64,000 bases of DNA from Siphonodentalium dalli. Its lineage: Eukaryota > Mollusca > Scaphopoda > Gadilida > Siphonodentaliidae. The position numbers and the translations under genes were made by a program. The first letter of the stretch is position 1. The number at the start of each line of letters is the position of its first letter. The notes under the pieces were generated by a model. That model searched no databases, was not told the DNA's origin, and saw nothing but the letters and a program-made list of their open reading frames with translations. Positions 1 through 13,469 of this stretch are shown here, in pieces. The DNA lies in assembly GCA_032622095.1 (NCBI GenBank), contig CP136061.1, positions 218,642,373 to 218,706,372 of the forward strand, read 5' to 3'.

Positions 1-1680
1 TCTAACGTGGACAAGATACATACCAAACAACTCCCGAATATACTGATATATATTTCTATATTGAAAATCTCACCAGTAACCCCTTTGAGCTATGTGTGCA
101 CATATTCATGTCTGGTGCTAAATTTTCTATTTTGTTTTGATGTTTTTTTAGCAGCCATGCATGTTCATCTTTTTTATCATTGTTGTGCATAGTTATGCAT
201 ACATATTTTTCACATTATTGTTGCCTTATATCAGATTCTATACACATCTCACTGAAATCCATTTATCAATACAATAAAAGAAATCATTATATTTATTAAT
301 GTTTTTTTTCCAATGTCAGATCACAATTTGGCACTCAAAGATAAACGTGTCAGATTAGGTCACATTACCCGGTAAGATAGCAGATGTTCATTCCATTTGG
401 TTAAAGGCACGGGCGGCGTTCGTTGCAGAAATATGCATATTTGTTCAAATCGCCATCAACGGAAGGAATATTAAAATATATATAGTTTTGTTCATATGCC
501 AAACATAATCAGCGCGTAAATAGTATATTGTCGCCAAGGGTGCATTTACACTGATATAGAACTGTATACAGATATGTATGAAGTCACGTGTCGCGCATTA
601 CTGTGATCACAATACGATTACTAATAGTGAACGCGCGCTGATCAGTACTCTGGTAATTGACAATTCACTACGAGTCGTTTCAGTTTAGGCCAGACATAAA
701 AATGGATCTACTATCAGCAGACAACAGCGACAATTCCAATGACAATGTTGACCAAATGTAGGACAATATTGTTTTATTAAATTAACTAGCAGTTTTTGAC
801 TGGCCACGGGGAGGGATCAGGACACAAGATCATTTTCAACCTATTGTTGGTTTGGAAATTACAGCTGATGTCGTGTCAGGTATGAAATTTCCTGTCCGTG
901 TTCAATATTCGAAACACACGGGTTGAAATGACAACGAAAACTAAAACACATTCGCCAAGCCCGAGTAACAATTAATCAAAACTGATTTGCCTGTCGCAGT
1001 GCTTCGGCGTTGACCGTGACGTATAGCGGACACGATTTTTGCTCACACGAACTAATACCGTTTTCTTTCTGTGTGCATTTCTATATCAACCCGTTTACAC
1101 CAGTCTGCGTGTAGATCTATGTGCAGTTATATAGCAATGTAAATGCACCCCAAGACGTACGATGGTGTACGTAAACAAGAACCTTCTCATGTTACAGAAG
1201 TTTTGCTTCTGTTTACATAACACAGCGCAATTATATTGGTTAATCACACACAAGTGATATAAACGCTCTTTATTATTTCCATATCAGGAAAACAGTAACA
1301 AATAACGCTCTTTGTATTTACCATATCCGGATCTAAACAAAAGCCAGGTTATGTAACGTTTTTTTTATTTTGTTTACATAACAAAGGAAAAACACTTGAC
1401 AATAACATACTGTTTATGCCATATTTCTGATGGGTATTTGAACAAAGTCTGTCTATATTTTACTACTCTTTCTGTTTATGGCGGTTTTTGACGGATTTGA
1501 ATATTTTAACAGCATACCCATGAACAGCCAACGCCGCCCGAATCTTTAAGCCCACTCAAAGGCTCAAAGCCTTCGCATTGGGTACAGGTGAAAAATGTTG
1601 AAATGATTATGTAAATAATATTTAATTACTGTAAAAGGACTTCACATATTGTCTTCCAGCACTGTCATACTAGCGATATC
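1..1680. other. AT-rich stretch, nothing recognised
   Basis: No ORF with recognisable similarity, no RNA gene and no clear element boundary. The segments near 1215-1390 contain repeated TGTTTACATAAC and AACGCTCTTT motifs. Confidence 0.5.
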
Positions 1681-1984
1681 ACATTTATTGCAAACATATC
1701 ACACTTGAAAAAATTTGCAGGAAGGTATGCCGTTTTTTTGCATCTAGCATTTTCTGGGACCCACCACCCCCAAACCTGCGAGAAAAAAAAATTAGTCCCA
1801 ATGTTTTGACACCCACCTCCCACCCCCTAAATTTCACTAAAATTGGTCTAAAATCGCATAAAACTCTACTGATATCACTCACATGACAGGGAATGATCTC
1901 AATTAGTTCAAATAACAGTTTAACCTGTTTCAGAGGCTGTTTTAATTGGAGAAAAAAATGGTTTATAAATTGCTGATCATCTGT

Positions 1985-3225
1985 AAACCTAGGTCATTGT
2001 GCAGAATATATACACAAAATTTCATAACGTCTAACTATGGTTAACTACTTATGTCAACCAGCCCATTATCTAACATATTCCATACCACTTATGTTAGTCT
2101 ACTTTAGGCGACACCAATTTTTAAGTCTGGTTTACGAACATGTGGGGAGAAAAAAAGTAGATGCAGGAGGGGAAAAAATAAAAATAAAAAACATTGTCCC
2201 CCCAATTTATATCAAGTAAATCGTGGAATTTTACATAAATTTTACAAAAATTGTGAAAAAAAAAAATTTGAATGAAATTCTGAACCAAACAAGACATTTC
2301 TTGTCATGAAATACATGAAAATATGGATCTGTAAATGATCATAAGCAGAACCGGATGCGACAGCACATGAAAATCAGTACGCGTGTAACAAAATTTGGGA
2401 GAAAAAAGTTTAATTTTTTTTCATGAAATGGAAAAAAAGTTGTAGGAGGTGTTCGTAAATCAGACTTAAAAATTGGTGTTGCCTTAGCAACTTATTATAT
2501 TAAACTAGCTGAAACAGGCTCCCTTTGTGAGCCTATATTCAGCATCGGAGATACCTGTGCATGGCCCCCTTGTGGGACTTTTGGTTGAACTCGGTCCAGG
2601 GGTCTGAGAGAAAAATCCGGACAGATCCTACTGGTTTATATATATATAGATGACAAGCGTCGTCACAGCACTATACCAGACTTGGATACGTTCGGTCTTG
2701 TGAGAGATCATCTTGAGTTGAAAGACGTGTAAATAATTCACTGATTGGCTTGATGCACTGATGACAGATATTTTCTACCCATTGATAGTCACATTAATGT
2801 TTGATACAGTTGCTCGCTCTTTTTACATGAACACAATGATCTAGGCATTAGTTACATCGGGACAAGTTTACTTATATATGCAAACTTAGGTCATTGTACA
2901 GGATACATACAATTTCATAATTTCTAACCATTTCCCGATTAGTCTGTCAACACTTTTGTTAGTCTACTGGAGCAACCTCTGTTATAATAAATGACAAACA
3001 GTCACTATGCCAGACTTGGATATTTTTTGCGTTGTGAGAGTAACAGATCGTATGAGTTGGTAGACATGCAAATATTTCACTGATTGGCTCGATGCACTGA
3101 TGAACAGTCTGATGACAGTTAAATGCTGGCCATTGATAGTCACATTAATGTTTGAGACAGTTGCTCGCTCTTTTTCCATGCACACAATCATGGCTTTAGT
3201 TACATCAAGACTAGTTTATTTCTTT
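1985..3225. repeat. Tandem segmental duplication
   Basis: Copy A (1985-2880, interrupted by a MITE and ~150 extra bases) and copy B (2881-3225) share the order AGGTCATTGT, TTAGTCTACT, CCAGACTTGGATA, CTGATTGGCT and TGATAGTCACATTAATGTTT, with many substitutions between them. Confidence 0.85.
2107..2483. mobile_element. 377-bp MITE with TTA target duplication
   Basis: Inverted ends GGCGACACCAATTTTTAAG (2107) and CTTAAAAATTGGTGTTGCC (2483), one mismatch; the inverted match continues through TTTACGAACA. TTA flanks both sides (2104-2106 and 2484-2486). The tandem copy B has the uninterrupted site TTAGTCTACT-GGAGCAAC at about 2959. Suggests PIF/Harbinger type. Confidence 0.85.
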
Positions 3226-3945
3226 CAGTTTTCATTTCTCGAATCTACTTTCCGAAGGGTATCGGGAAGGAATTTTTTCACACCACCGCCCCATATTCAA
3301 CATGCCATATAGCTCAATGTCATCTCTACTAAGGCCCATATGAGGTCCCAGTAACATATATAAATATGGTGTTTTTGCCAGTTATAAATTCTTATAATAT
3401 GTTTTAAACTGTTACAAATGTCATATAAGGGCACAAAAGGTCTTTAGTAAAAAAAATTGCATGAGGTTGTAAAAAACGCGTTTTTTGCCCCTCAGGCCAC
3501 CCACCACCCCGGCATTCTCGAGAAGTGTCTGCAGTGAAAATTTTGCTGAATGAAACTTAATTTTCCCGAATGAGCTCGACTAAGATTGTGTTTTTCTCCA
3601 GAACTGATGTGTGAACTTTCTCTGAAATACTGTCACAGCATAAATAGGCACTGCTTATCATATACGTCTTCCGTTGATTGGTGTAACTTCTAAATTGACT
3701 ACTTTTAACTAATTAGACTATAGTCCTGGTATTGGGAACTCTATAAATTGTTATAGCCCGGTGTGCGGTTTACTGACGCCCGCACCGGGGTTTACATAGT
3801 AAAGTATCACTATTTAGTTCTCACCATAAGAATTTTCTTTAGATTTTGCAGGTTTTCAAACTGGCCTAATATCAGTAAACAAAACAATACATGCAGTCAA
3901 TGACTGTGGAGTCGAGTCGCTCTCCCGACTGTAAGACTGGTAGTT

Positions 3946-5018
3946 GGGGGGGGGGGGGGGGGGGGGGGGTAGTTGCAAAATCGTTCACTTTGTGATAGAA
4001 GCGCCAAACTTTCAGAGTTAATTGTTTAGTGGTTGGTGAGTATCACTAAACTGGCTGGTTCCATATTTTGGAGGTCAACTGACCTTTAATTTTACCTTGA
4101 CCTTTTTGAAAATCTCAGTTTTTGGGTTGGGTGGTTTATGCCATCCTTTTCTTGTGAAAATCGCATCTTCTCAGTTTCTCAATGCAATAATAGTTGGGAG
4201 GTGAACACGCTTAATTTGGGCCAAAACATATCCAAATTTTCATAAGATGGCCGCCGGAAGTTGAAAAATATGACATTTTTTCACAAATATCTTCTGGATA
4301 AATTCATGCTGTTTGGAACTGGTTGAGTAATGCAACTTTATTTTGTGTTTTGTATATTAACTGATCATTGGAGCAATTAAATATGGAATTATTGGGGTCC
4401 TAGCCCGATACCTCAAAAATTTGATTTTACAGAATGCGGTATAAAATTTCACAAAAAATCACAATTGGGATTCTAGACATATTTCAACAAGAAATGAACA
4501 GAACTTTGTAATGTAAGTGAGGCATATCATTACCTATGAATATTCCAAAATTCTTACTTTGGCTCAAAATGGCTGCCAATATGGCCGCCAAAATATGGAA
4601 AATGGTAAATATTACACCAGCGTGTCCTGCAATCGCTTACAAGTTGTGGTTGATGTATAAAATTGGCTATTCTGCATTCTATACATGGCCATCTTGGATG
4701 GTGAGTTTCAATTTTAGCTCATAAAAGTGTCATTATGTCTTAGCTTTACGAAAATATTTACATTTGTATACATTATACTTGATTTCCCGCTATAATTTGC
4801 ATAAAACTGATAAATAAAACATATCGTCTTTTTTAGGGGGTGTTCTACTTCCGGTCAATTTTTTTTCCAAGTTCCACTCATTGAAAAGCTGGAACCAGCT
4901 AGATTCTCATTTAGAATATGTTAAACTACATCTGTGCCAATTTTGGTGCTTCTATCAAAATGTGAACGATTTTTAGGTTTTCATGTAATTACCCCCCCCC
5001 CCCCCCCCCCCCCCCCCC
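3946..5018. mobile_element. 1.07-kb inverted-repeat element bracketed by poly-G and poly-C
   Basis: A 24-nt G run (3946-3969) and a 27-nt C run (4992-5018) are followed inward by inverted arms of about 110-130 bp. Both arms contain ATCGTTCAC, TGATAGAAGC and CTGGTTCC in mirror order. The interior has ATGGCCGCC-type repeats but no transposase. Confidence 0.65.
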
Positions 5019-5699
5019 ACTATGGGAGTCCGAAGACTACAACAGGCAAGTAGTTCTAAACAGGGACATAGCTGGAGGTTCTCCGATGAGCAGGGGTCAA
5101 TTGCACCTCATTCACAAATCTCATACCCCCCTATACCCTTTTTTAAACACAACCATGCACACTGGTGGTGGTGGGACACTGTCCAAAGTTCACAAAATTC
5201 CTTTCGCACATCACTCTTAGCTTCGAATTTTACAAGCGGTACTTCAATTAAGCTCTCCAACATTTGGAATTTCCAACCTGACATCCACGATAAAGTTAAT
5301 GGCACCTGATGACAAAATCGGTCATTTTAAAAATAAAGCCGACATATTTGACAGAGCATATTCACACCTTTCCAGAAGAGATATTGGTCTAATTTTGATA
5401 CATGGGAATGGGGTGATAACGAGATTAAGGTAATACATGTAACCATTGAATCTCGGGATGACAGTCATGACGTCTAATAATTTTTGGAGAAGAATATGAC
5501 GATTCACGCAAAGCGTTGTCTTTCGTTTCTTATAAAATCAAAGGTAAGACGGCTATGCCCCATTATTTTATACCATATGAAACTTCTGCCAATTAGCTAC
5601 GTTCTAATATAACACTCATCGCTGTTGGTTGCATTGTTTTTTTTGTATCAAATTTAGGCATAAAAATCAACACCCCCTAAAGCTAAGAGGCGTCGGGGT

Positions 5700-6440
5700 G
5701 CATGTGGTATAAGCCACACAATGAATGCACGATTATGTGCCAAATTGCGTAATTAACACACACAACGGCCGTCGATCTACATAGTGGAACATTAAAGTAA
5801 CAATATCAGATAATGTACCTCCTGACTCGAGTTTTTTTTATAAATTTTAGACCCCCCCCCCCCCCCCAAAGATAATCTAAAACGCATTTTGCCTTCTTCC
5901 GGAAGGCAAAAAAGAAAATGTTGTAAGGGTGGAGATAATTAGTGTATACGGTAATTTCGTTCCGTCTTGGTTTAAAAACTGGCACAATAACCCCAAGATG
6001 GCTGCCAATATGGTGGCCGGTATACAGGTGGGAATTGTGAAATTTGTAAGAACGCACGATTACTTGCCAAATGAGTAAACTAACACAACGGCCGTTGATA
6101 AACTGCCACACTATTATTTAGTATCCCGATCCATCGACTAGAACATTTAAGTGAAAATATTACACAATACACTTCCTGGCTCAATGTTTTTATCAAATTT
6201 AGTTAGTTTAGTCCAAAAATAATTGAAAACCTATTGTTATCATCTTCTCGAAATGCATAAATAAATTAGTGTAGCGTGGGTGGAGATAATAGGTATATGC
6301 GATAATTTCATGCCGTCGTGGGTTACTACATGACCTACTAACCCCAAGATGGCTGCCAATACGGTGGCCGGTATATGGATGGAAATTGTGAAATATGTCA
6401 TGTCGCAATTAGCACCACCATCGCAATGCAATGTCTTATA
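5700..6440. repeat. Three diverged tandem units of ~345 bp
   Basis: Units recur around 5725, 6050 and 6390. They contain AACGGCCGT, GAACATT, a T-rich stretch (followed by poly-C in the first unit), and CCCCAAGATGGCTGCCAA with GTGGCCGGTATA in the two fullest copies. Confidence 0.75.
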
Positions 6441-6449
6441 AAAACCAAT

Positions 6450-8040
6450 AGTCCCATCATATTCATTGCGTTTTGCAATATTAGGACGTAACGGTAACCA
6501 GTTATATTAAAATGGCAACCAGATTGGTGCCCACGAGTGAGAGGATTGACAAAAAACAAACAAAAAATGTTTGCATTGAATCGTTCTCAAGTAATATTTG
6601 TTCTTTGAAATCGATGGCATGCCATGCAAATTATTTCACAATAAACATGATTGGTATAAGGCAGATCGCTTTCGAAAAGTTGATCGACATTGTGAGTCTG
6701 TGACTGCCTTTGAGAAATGAATAAAGGAAATACGTTGATTATATTAAATCCAACATAGTATTTAAGCATATATACTTAGGAACTCTATAATCTATTGCTA
6801 TTTGTATCAAAATGCGACCGCGATTAACAGAATTAACCAATTCGGATATATATCTCATCAAATAATTCATGTTGCTATGAATCGTTAGTTATACCCTCTA
6901 TCAACGAGGCGTGGTTACAAGAACGGAGCTACCGATACATTGGCCATCATGTATACCGTTCTAAAAGTAAGTTTAAATGGATCTCATTGACAAATAGCAA
7001 TTGCTGCCCAAAGTCCACAAGAGGACATATCCAGCAAATTATCAAAGCCTCACGTCATACAGGTTCGTTCAGTTTCATCATCCCACAAAAGACTCGTTGA
7101 ATTTTGTATACTAACATTTACCACATTATTACACTTATTTCGCACACAAGGAGATGGAAACCTGGTTCATTTTCCTTTTGTAGTTTGTCAGTTGCTTACC
7201 GGGTGGGAGGTATTTGCTTGTACTAGCAGTCAATAAGTTGCAGAGCAAAATCAAGGCTCTAGCCTCTAAGCCGCATTTCCTACAACGAACAAGCGATGTG
7301 GTAAATCACCTAAAACCGTCAAACTATGTTCCTATATATTTCGAGTTGTGTGTTACTCTGTATGGTATGATACTGAAGCGTCGAGTCACCCCATGTGTCC
7401 TCGTGATTTCCAGAAGTGACTGAACAATTGCTCGTAATAATCGGTACCCCCAATATGGACTTCTATCCCATGCTAGAGGAAGTCATATTACCCATATATT
7501 GTTGGTAGGATTACTTCTCGACGGCTGTATATTCAGAAAACAACATATAGATTGGAGTATTTGAATGGAGTTTTATCATGAACACTGATAGATTTTGGAC
7601 TTTTGGTGTCTGACATTTTGCAATTATTTGTATACATGCCATACCACAGGTTTATACCAGGAAGCATATAACAACTTTCTAGATAAGCCCAAAAATAATA
7701 TGGGTAGGGAGGGACCTGCTGATGCCAGCAGGTCGGATGTCTGAAAACATACCATATTTTGATTATGGCCGTTCATGTTTTCAGCATTATAATTCCACCC
7801 ATCCCGTCATATCCAACGCCAGATGTGTTGCAGTCAAATTCAGACGCATCTACAATTATCCCACTATGTGCGACGTGAGCGGACCATACCCTGATATTAT
7901 ATTGTGGTAGTGTTTGATGTGCATATGGCTAAGAACAAAATGGGGATCATGAGTATTGGTGCAATTTGTCGCTGCATCTCAGAAATGACATTATAGCAAC
8001 AACTTCTGTACAGACCAAAATCTGACCTATGGATAACTCA
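6450..8040. other. No gene recognised
   Basis: Short ORFs only, none with recognisable domains; no clear repeat boundary. Confidence 0.45.
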
Positions 8041-8047
8041 TCCATAA

Positions 8048-9670
8048 CGAGAGGCCGATCACAATCGGCAGATATTTAACCCATACCTTGGTGATGGCGA
8101 TTAGCTATAACTGATAATTTGTCAAAGATATGATCACAGGAATCCATATATCAGTACCCAACTTGAAATCAAAAGCTCAAATAATCTGTCTTAAGATGGG
8201 TTAAAGTATTTGGGGTGGGGAGGAGTAGCTTTAAATATAATAACTCTGTCCCTATTCACCCAAGGACCTCTCACTGTGAGATCCAAAGGTTTAGTGATTT
8301 CGGAGGACATGTTTAGGAGTTTAAGTTAACTAATTGGAAGCAAAAGTGATAAACCCTTATCTCCGCCACTTTTGACCTGCCAGATATTTAAAATTCATTC
8401 ACTTCTAAAGAGTAATTCTAATTTGTTGACAAGCCAGACTGCTTAGAACAACATACATGTATGGGTTTCTATCTCATATTTAAATTGTACTTTAATTACC
8501 CCCCCCCCCCCCCCCAATTCTCCCAGTTGTTATTTGTTTATCAAATATTATCAGACCTGACCTGTGTAATAATGAATTCTTATATTGTTAGGAACATGCA
8601 AGATTAAGTGTATGGTTTTCAAAAATATATTTAGTTTATACAATACAAAAGTGTTATCTATATAAATGTTATACATACATAATATGAGGAGGATGCTGGC
8701 CCCTATGACCCCTAAATCGAAACAGATTATCATAGTTCATATAAAAGAAAGTAAGTTGCCCTCAATCAAATGGTTTCACACATTACAATGTTTTACAAGT
8801 GGCTTGGACACTAAAATCCATAGCCTTCAATGTTAAATATTTTAAGCGCTCTGTGGCCCCTAAAATTCAATCAACCATGACAATATGAACACATGGGAAA
8901 ATAAGGTTCCTGGAAATATTAACAACATCTATCATCTTGATTTTTAAAACAAGGCATCACTTACAATAATCATGTAGATTTATCTGCCGGTTACTTATTG
9001 CATAGATAAATCAAATTGGCTATCAGCCATTATATTAATTTCACATTGAAGCATGTGCCTGAAGGGTTAATATATTTTTCAAAAGTAAATTAATCAGTCA
9101 ATACCAAAATCAACAGAAGTGACTAGTGTGCAAAGATAACCATATATAAGAGATACGAGGAAGAGTCATTGTACATTATAGCATATGTCTATGGGAACCT
9201 TGGATATTTTCTAAGCAGATCAATGGGATATAGAAGACACTTTATATTTAAGTGAGGGACCCCTTATCACACCCTGTAATGAAATTTCAATCATAGGAGA
9301 AACAAGAGTTTCATGCTGCCATTAATCAAATTTGACAGATGCCAGCAGTGTTGTTTATCTTTGACTTCATCTAACCAAAGGCCAGAGCTCTGTACAATAT
9401 GTCATCACTCAATTAATAACAAGATTTCACTTGGAATGCAACATTTATAAATGTACTCTCATACAATCTGGATATTGAATGTTCATAATGGGAATTAATT
9501 GATATCATTATATTGCATGCAACTATTGCAATAAAATCTTCATATTTTCAAAACAGGACATCACACCTAACTAATGGTACAAAACTGAAACAAATAAAAG
9601 TGTCAATGACATTTTTTTAAAAATAAATTTTGTTTGTTATTATTATAAAAGTTTAAAAAAAAAAAAAAAA
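8048..9670. repeat. Long copy of a hairpin-headed repeat family
   Basis: Head AACGAGAGGCCGATCAC followed by the hairpin GCCGATC-AC-GATCGGC (one change here). The 8048-8300 and 9335-9640 parts match 26231-26480 and 26495-26800, so the second locus is an internally deleted relative. Another head occurs at 59246 and a short one at 11871-11935. Ends near GTGTCAATGACA and an A run. Confidence 0.75.
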
Positions 9671-9689
9671 AAATTAATTTGGTTTTCAA

Positions 9690-10075
9690 ATTTTCTTTCT
9701 CGAAAAAGGGTCATAACTCCTTTAAATTAAATGGGATCAAACCCATATTCAAATTCAATCGGTATTTTGGGATGAGAAACTCACATACCAAATTTGGTTC
9801 CAATCAGATAAAAAATGTTTGAATTATGACAGCAAGTCGAAAAAGGGCCATAACTCTGGAAAAAAACAATTCTGATCAAACCCATATTCGGACTCGATCT
9901 GTATTTTGGGCTGAGAAACCCATATACAAAAATTGGTTCCGATCAGATAGAAAATGTTTGAGTTATCGCATTATGCGTAAAGTGTCTACGGACAGACGGA
10001 CAAACGACGAGTGGTCAATCCGGACGTCGACACTATGTGAACCATACTATATGGTATAGGTACACATAAAAACTG
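9690..10075. repeat. CCATAACTC-family repeats with palindromic tail
   Basis: Two units (CGAAAAAGGGTCATAACTCC; GGGCCATAACTCTGG), then GGACAGACGGAC and the tail ACCATACTATATGGTAT with an A-rich end. The same tail occurs at about 14120, 30565, 31710 and 60835. Confidence 0.8.
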
Positions 10076-10079
10076 CGAA

Positions 10080-11480
10080 TGTGCTGAGCGAAATCAGTAA
10101 CTAGACACGATAGCTGTAGTTTAGTATTTACTGAACAGCGTGCAATGAGTACAATCGGGACCATGTGGGGATGAGCGATTATTCGCCATAATTTTTTCCA
10201 CCCATGTTGCCTGTAGGAAAAGAAGAATATTGAATACAGCCCAACTGATACATTAATGACATGGGTTTTGCGTTTCAATCACCAATGGCACTTGCAAAAT
10301 CAGCTGGTCCCCTTATACCTGGTCTGAATATGACCCGTCCAAATGTACCGTAATGCAGACAAGGTTACGTTTCCACCAAGTTGGAAACATTTGATATTTC
10401 TGAAGGTTATTGCGTTCATATATTACAAATAAAGCGGACCTTCTTGGTGAATTTGTTCAATGGAAACTACATAATAAAGTTAAACACACAAGAGGCGATT
10501 CTCATTCTGGACATGACTATTCTTACGTTTATCACTGATCAGATAACTTTTCGGAAGATGCAAAATCTTAACTTATTTTGTACGACGAGCGCTCTTTTCT
10601 GAACCTCATCTTCTTTTTCACTAGTCAATGAAAGCGGCGATGGTGATTTAGGGTTTGTTATCACGCCGTCTTCTGTTGGTCGAAGCTATTGGCTCCACAT
10701 CGACAACAATGGTATATTTTATATATAACATATTAATGGAGGCACTGACTCAGAATCAGTATCATTACTTTAAATGTGGTTGCTTCAGTGAGTGTGAAAT
10801 GATCGAAATGATCATGTATTTATCGGAATGACACATTGAGATGTTACTCATCTTTTTCGCTCAATCAAGTCGGGAATGCGAACCTGCGCCAACCTTGTCT
10901 AGCCCAGACTTCGATGATGGTATCCACGACTTATCCACCTCATATGTACCACAACATTTGGCAGCATGTGAAATAATGTTCATTGAGAAAGACTGACCTT
11001 CTATTGTCGGGTTTAAGTAATTTCATATAATTTATTATGTCAAATGTGACTGCCATAAATAACTATCAGGCAATCAATGTATTACTGTTACTCGGTTCCT
11101 ATTAATCTTCAAATACCTCGTTCAAATTGCCAGAGTTGAAGGGACATGGATTATACTTGAGCACAAATGCTCATGAAAGCAATATTCGACAATCCTGGGT
11201 ACCATTCTGGTAGCAATTTTAAATAGAATAGCGCATCATTATGTCCTGGAGTAACCTGATACAATGAATATAATACTTTGGGTTGTATCACTGTGTAGGA
11301 ACTGTTCCATCGGAAGTCGTTCTATCGCCCGTATTGTGATGGTTCTTGACTGATTTGTTACGGTTCCGTATGATTAACAAGAGCATCGCTAGGGCGTGGC
11401 AAAATACGCCCTTTAGTCATTTCGAATTGTACTACCGCAACAATAAAATAATACTTTGAGCTTACATTTGAAGAAAATCT
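10080..11480. other. No gene recognised
   Basis: An ORF at 10381-10602 has no recognisable motif. Nothing else seen. Confidence 0.4.
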
Positions 11481-11870
11481 GATATACCCCTAATTCCAAT
11501 GCCAAACTGCAGTCAAATTCTAAGTCGAAAAATGGCCGTAACTCATGTAAAAATAATTAGACAGAACCTATATTTGAACTTCGCCTGTAGTTTTAGCTGG
11601 GAAATACACATACCAGCTTTGATCAAATAATCAAAACTGGAGTTATCGGTCGGAAACCGAAATGTTATGAAATTGGTCAAATTCTAAGTTGAATAAAAGG
11701 TCGATAGACCTCATGTCCGCCTCTAAGCGTCGGCTTGATACGACCGTTGTTTGCGCATAAAATCCTGTCTTTAGTGCTAGTAAACCTACATACCAAATTT
11801 AATTTCATTCAGTACACATTTACTAAAGTTATCATCCGGAAACCTCAAATTGGCAAAAAATTTAAGTAAA

Positions 11871-11935
11871 CGAGAGGCCGATCACGATCGGCAGATGTTT
11901 AACCCATACCTTGGCGACAGCGATGAGCTATTTTC
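11871..11935. repeat. Short head fragment of the hairpin-headed family
   Basis: AACGAGAGGCCGATCACGAT and the following TTAACCCATACCTTGGCGA match the heads at 8048, 26231 and 59246. Confidence 0.8.
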
Positions 11936-13430
11936 ATATATCCTTACCCCATCCTTTTCATGAGTGCAAAACTTTAAACAATTCACACCTTACTATTAAT
12001 TCACAAGTGATATCACACTTATTGGGCACCTTGCTCACATTAACACAATGTTAACACAGACGTGGCTTTGATTTCAACCTATTAGTGACTCCAACACAGA
12101 TACATGAATGTCTTATAGAGTTATAAGGCTAATTAAGCTCAATCCATAGTCGGAGAGAAGCACCATAGCTGTTAAATATCAAATAGTTAAGGAATTAGGT
12201 AGATAAACATCATAGCAACTCAATTTATGTATTTATTACATTGGAACATGAGACATTACATATTGTGTGTTTTTTTTATTATCATTGCTATTTTTTTGTT
12301 TATTATATTTTGTGTCAGCTGCATATTAAAAATTCATAGCAACCTATTAATATTTCACCACTAAAAAACAATCAATAACTGATCAACTATAGAAGTGAGG
12401 GATGTATAGACCTGGATATAAAATATGATTGCTAATGATTGGATATAAATGTAAATTTTCTTGTAAGTTGATCATTAGAAAGATATGTTTGTGAACAGTT
12501 TAAATATAATTAAAGTTAAGGTTAATATTATCACAACCATTCGATCGATACCAAAATCTATACAGGTGAAGAATGTGTCATGATTATCACAGATGTGATT
12601 ATTTATAGAGTAATCATGCAAAAAATATTTAGCTATCACATTGTGTCAACAGGATTGGTGAAGGATGTTAATATATTTAAGCAAATAAACCAAATGACCC
12701 TCACTATGCAGGTTAGAGGTGTGTTATTATAAACTGTGCCAGAACTATAAACATAATCAATGGAAATATTTGAGTTATCAAATTGGATAGTAAGGGGTTA
12801 ATCTTACCCAAACTAATGAACTGATAAACACAGAGTAGTCAACAAAAAGCATTTCATTGGATTTAGAGTCTCAAGAATCCCAGCACTGTTAATATTATCC
12901 TGTAGCCCAAATGCAATTGAGGGAATTTCAAATAAGACATATCCTCTAATGATGAATATTCAATTGGTCATTTCTTGAAACACTGACTGAACCTGGCTCA
13001 AAGTTAAAGTGATAATTTAATATATGTCTATCAGATAATATGAGTCAATCGAATGGGTTAATTTTAATCCCAAATCCATGCAAGTTAAAAGTGGATCACC
13101 ATCAACATGTACATAGAATAGGAGAATGATCAAATAAAAAACATCAGAAGACCATATGATGTGTGCAGAGGGTTAATCATTTTCAATGACATCATATGAT
13201 GGAACTAAGGAATGCTGTATAATTATTTTCTAAGTTATAACAACAGTGTCTCTGTTAACAATAATGCCATGAACTGCGTGGTTTCAACAGAGAACAGAAC
13301 TGGAATAAAGAGTCTAACATCAATTACAGTTTGACAGATGTTTATAAGTCTGCAGCCACCAGTGGAACTATCAGGTCACTGTGTCCCAAGCAATAAATTA
13401 TCTCCTTCCAATAACACAGGTGTGTGTTGT
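11935..13430. other. AT-rich stretch without recognised gene
   Basis: No ORF above background. Phrases such as GATACCAAAATCTATACAGG recur at about 12550, 13655 and 13802 and belong to the neighbouring repeat family. Confidence 0.45.
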
Positions 13431-13469
13431 CTTGTTCTATTCAAATTTAATAGTGCATGGAAAAGAGGT

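Noticed and set aside
1685-1882. Glycine-rich 65-codon minus-strand ORF
   Set aside because: Produced by a C-rich stretch (CCACCACCCCC); no supporting structure.
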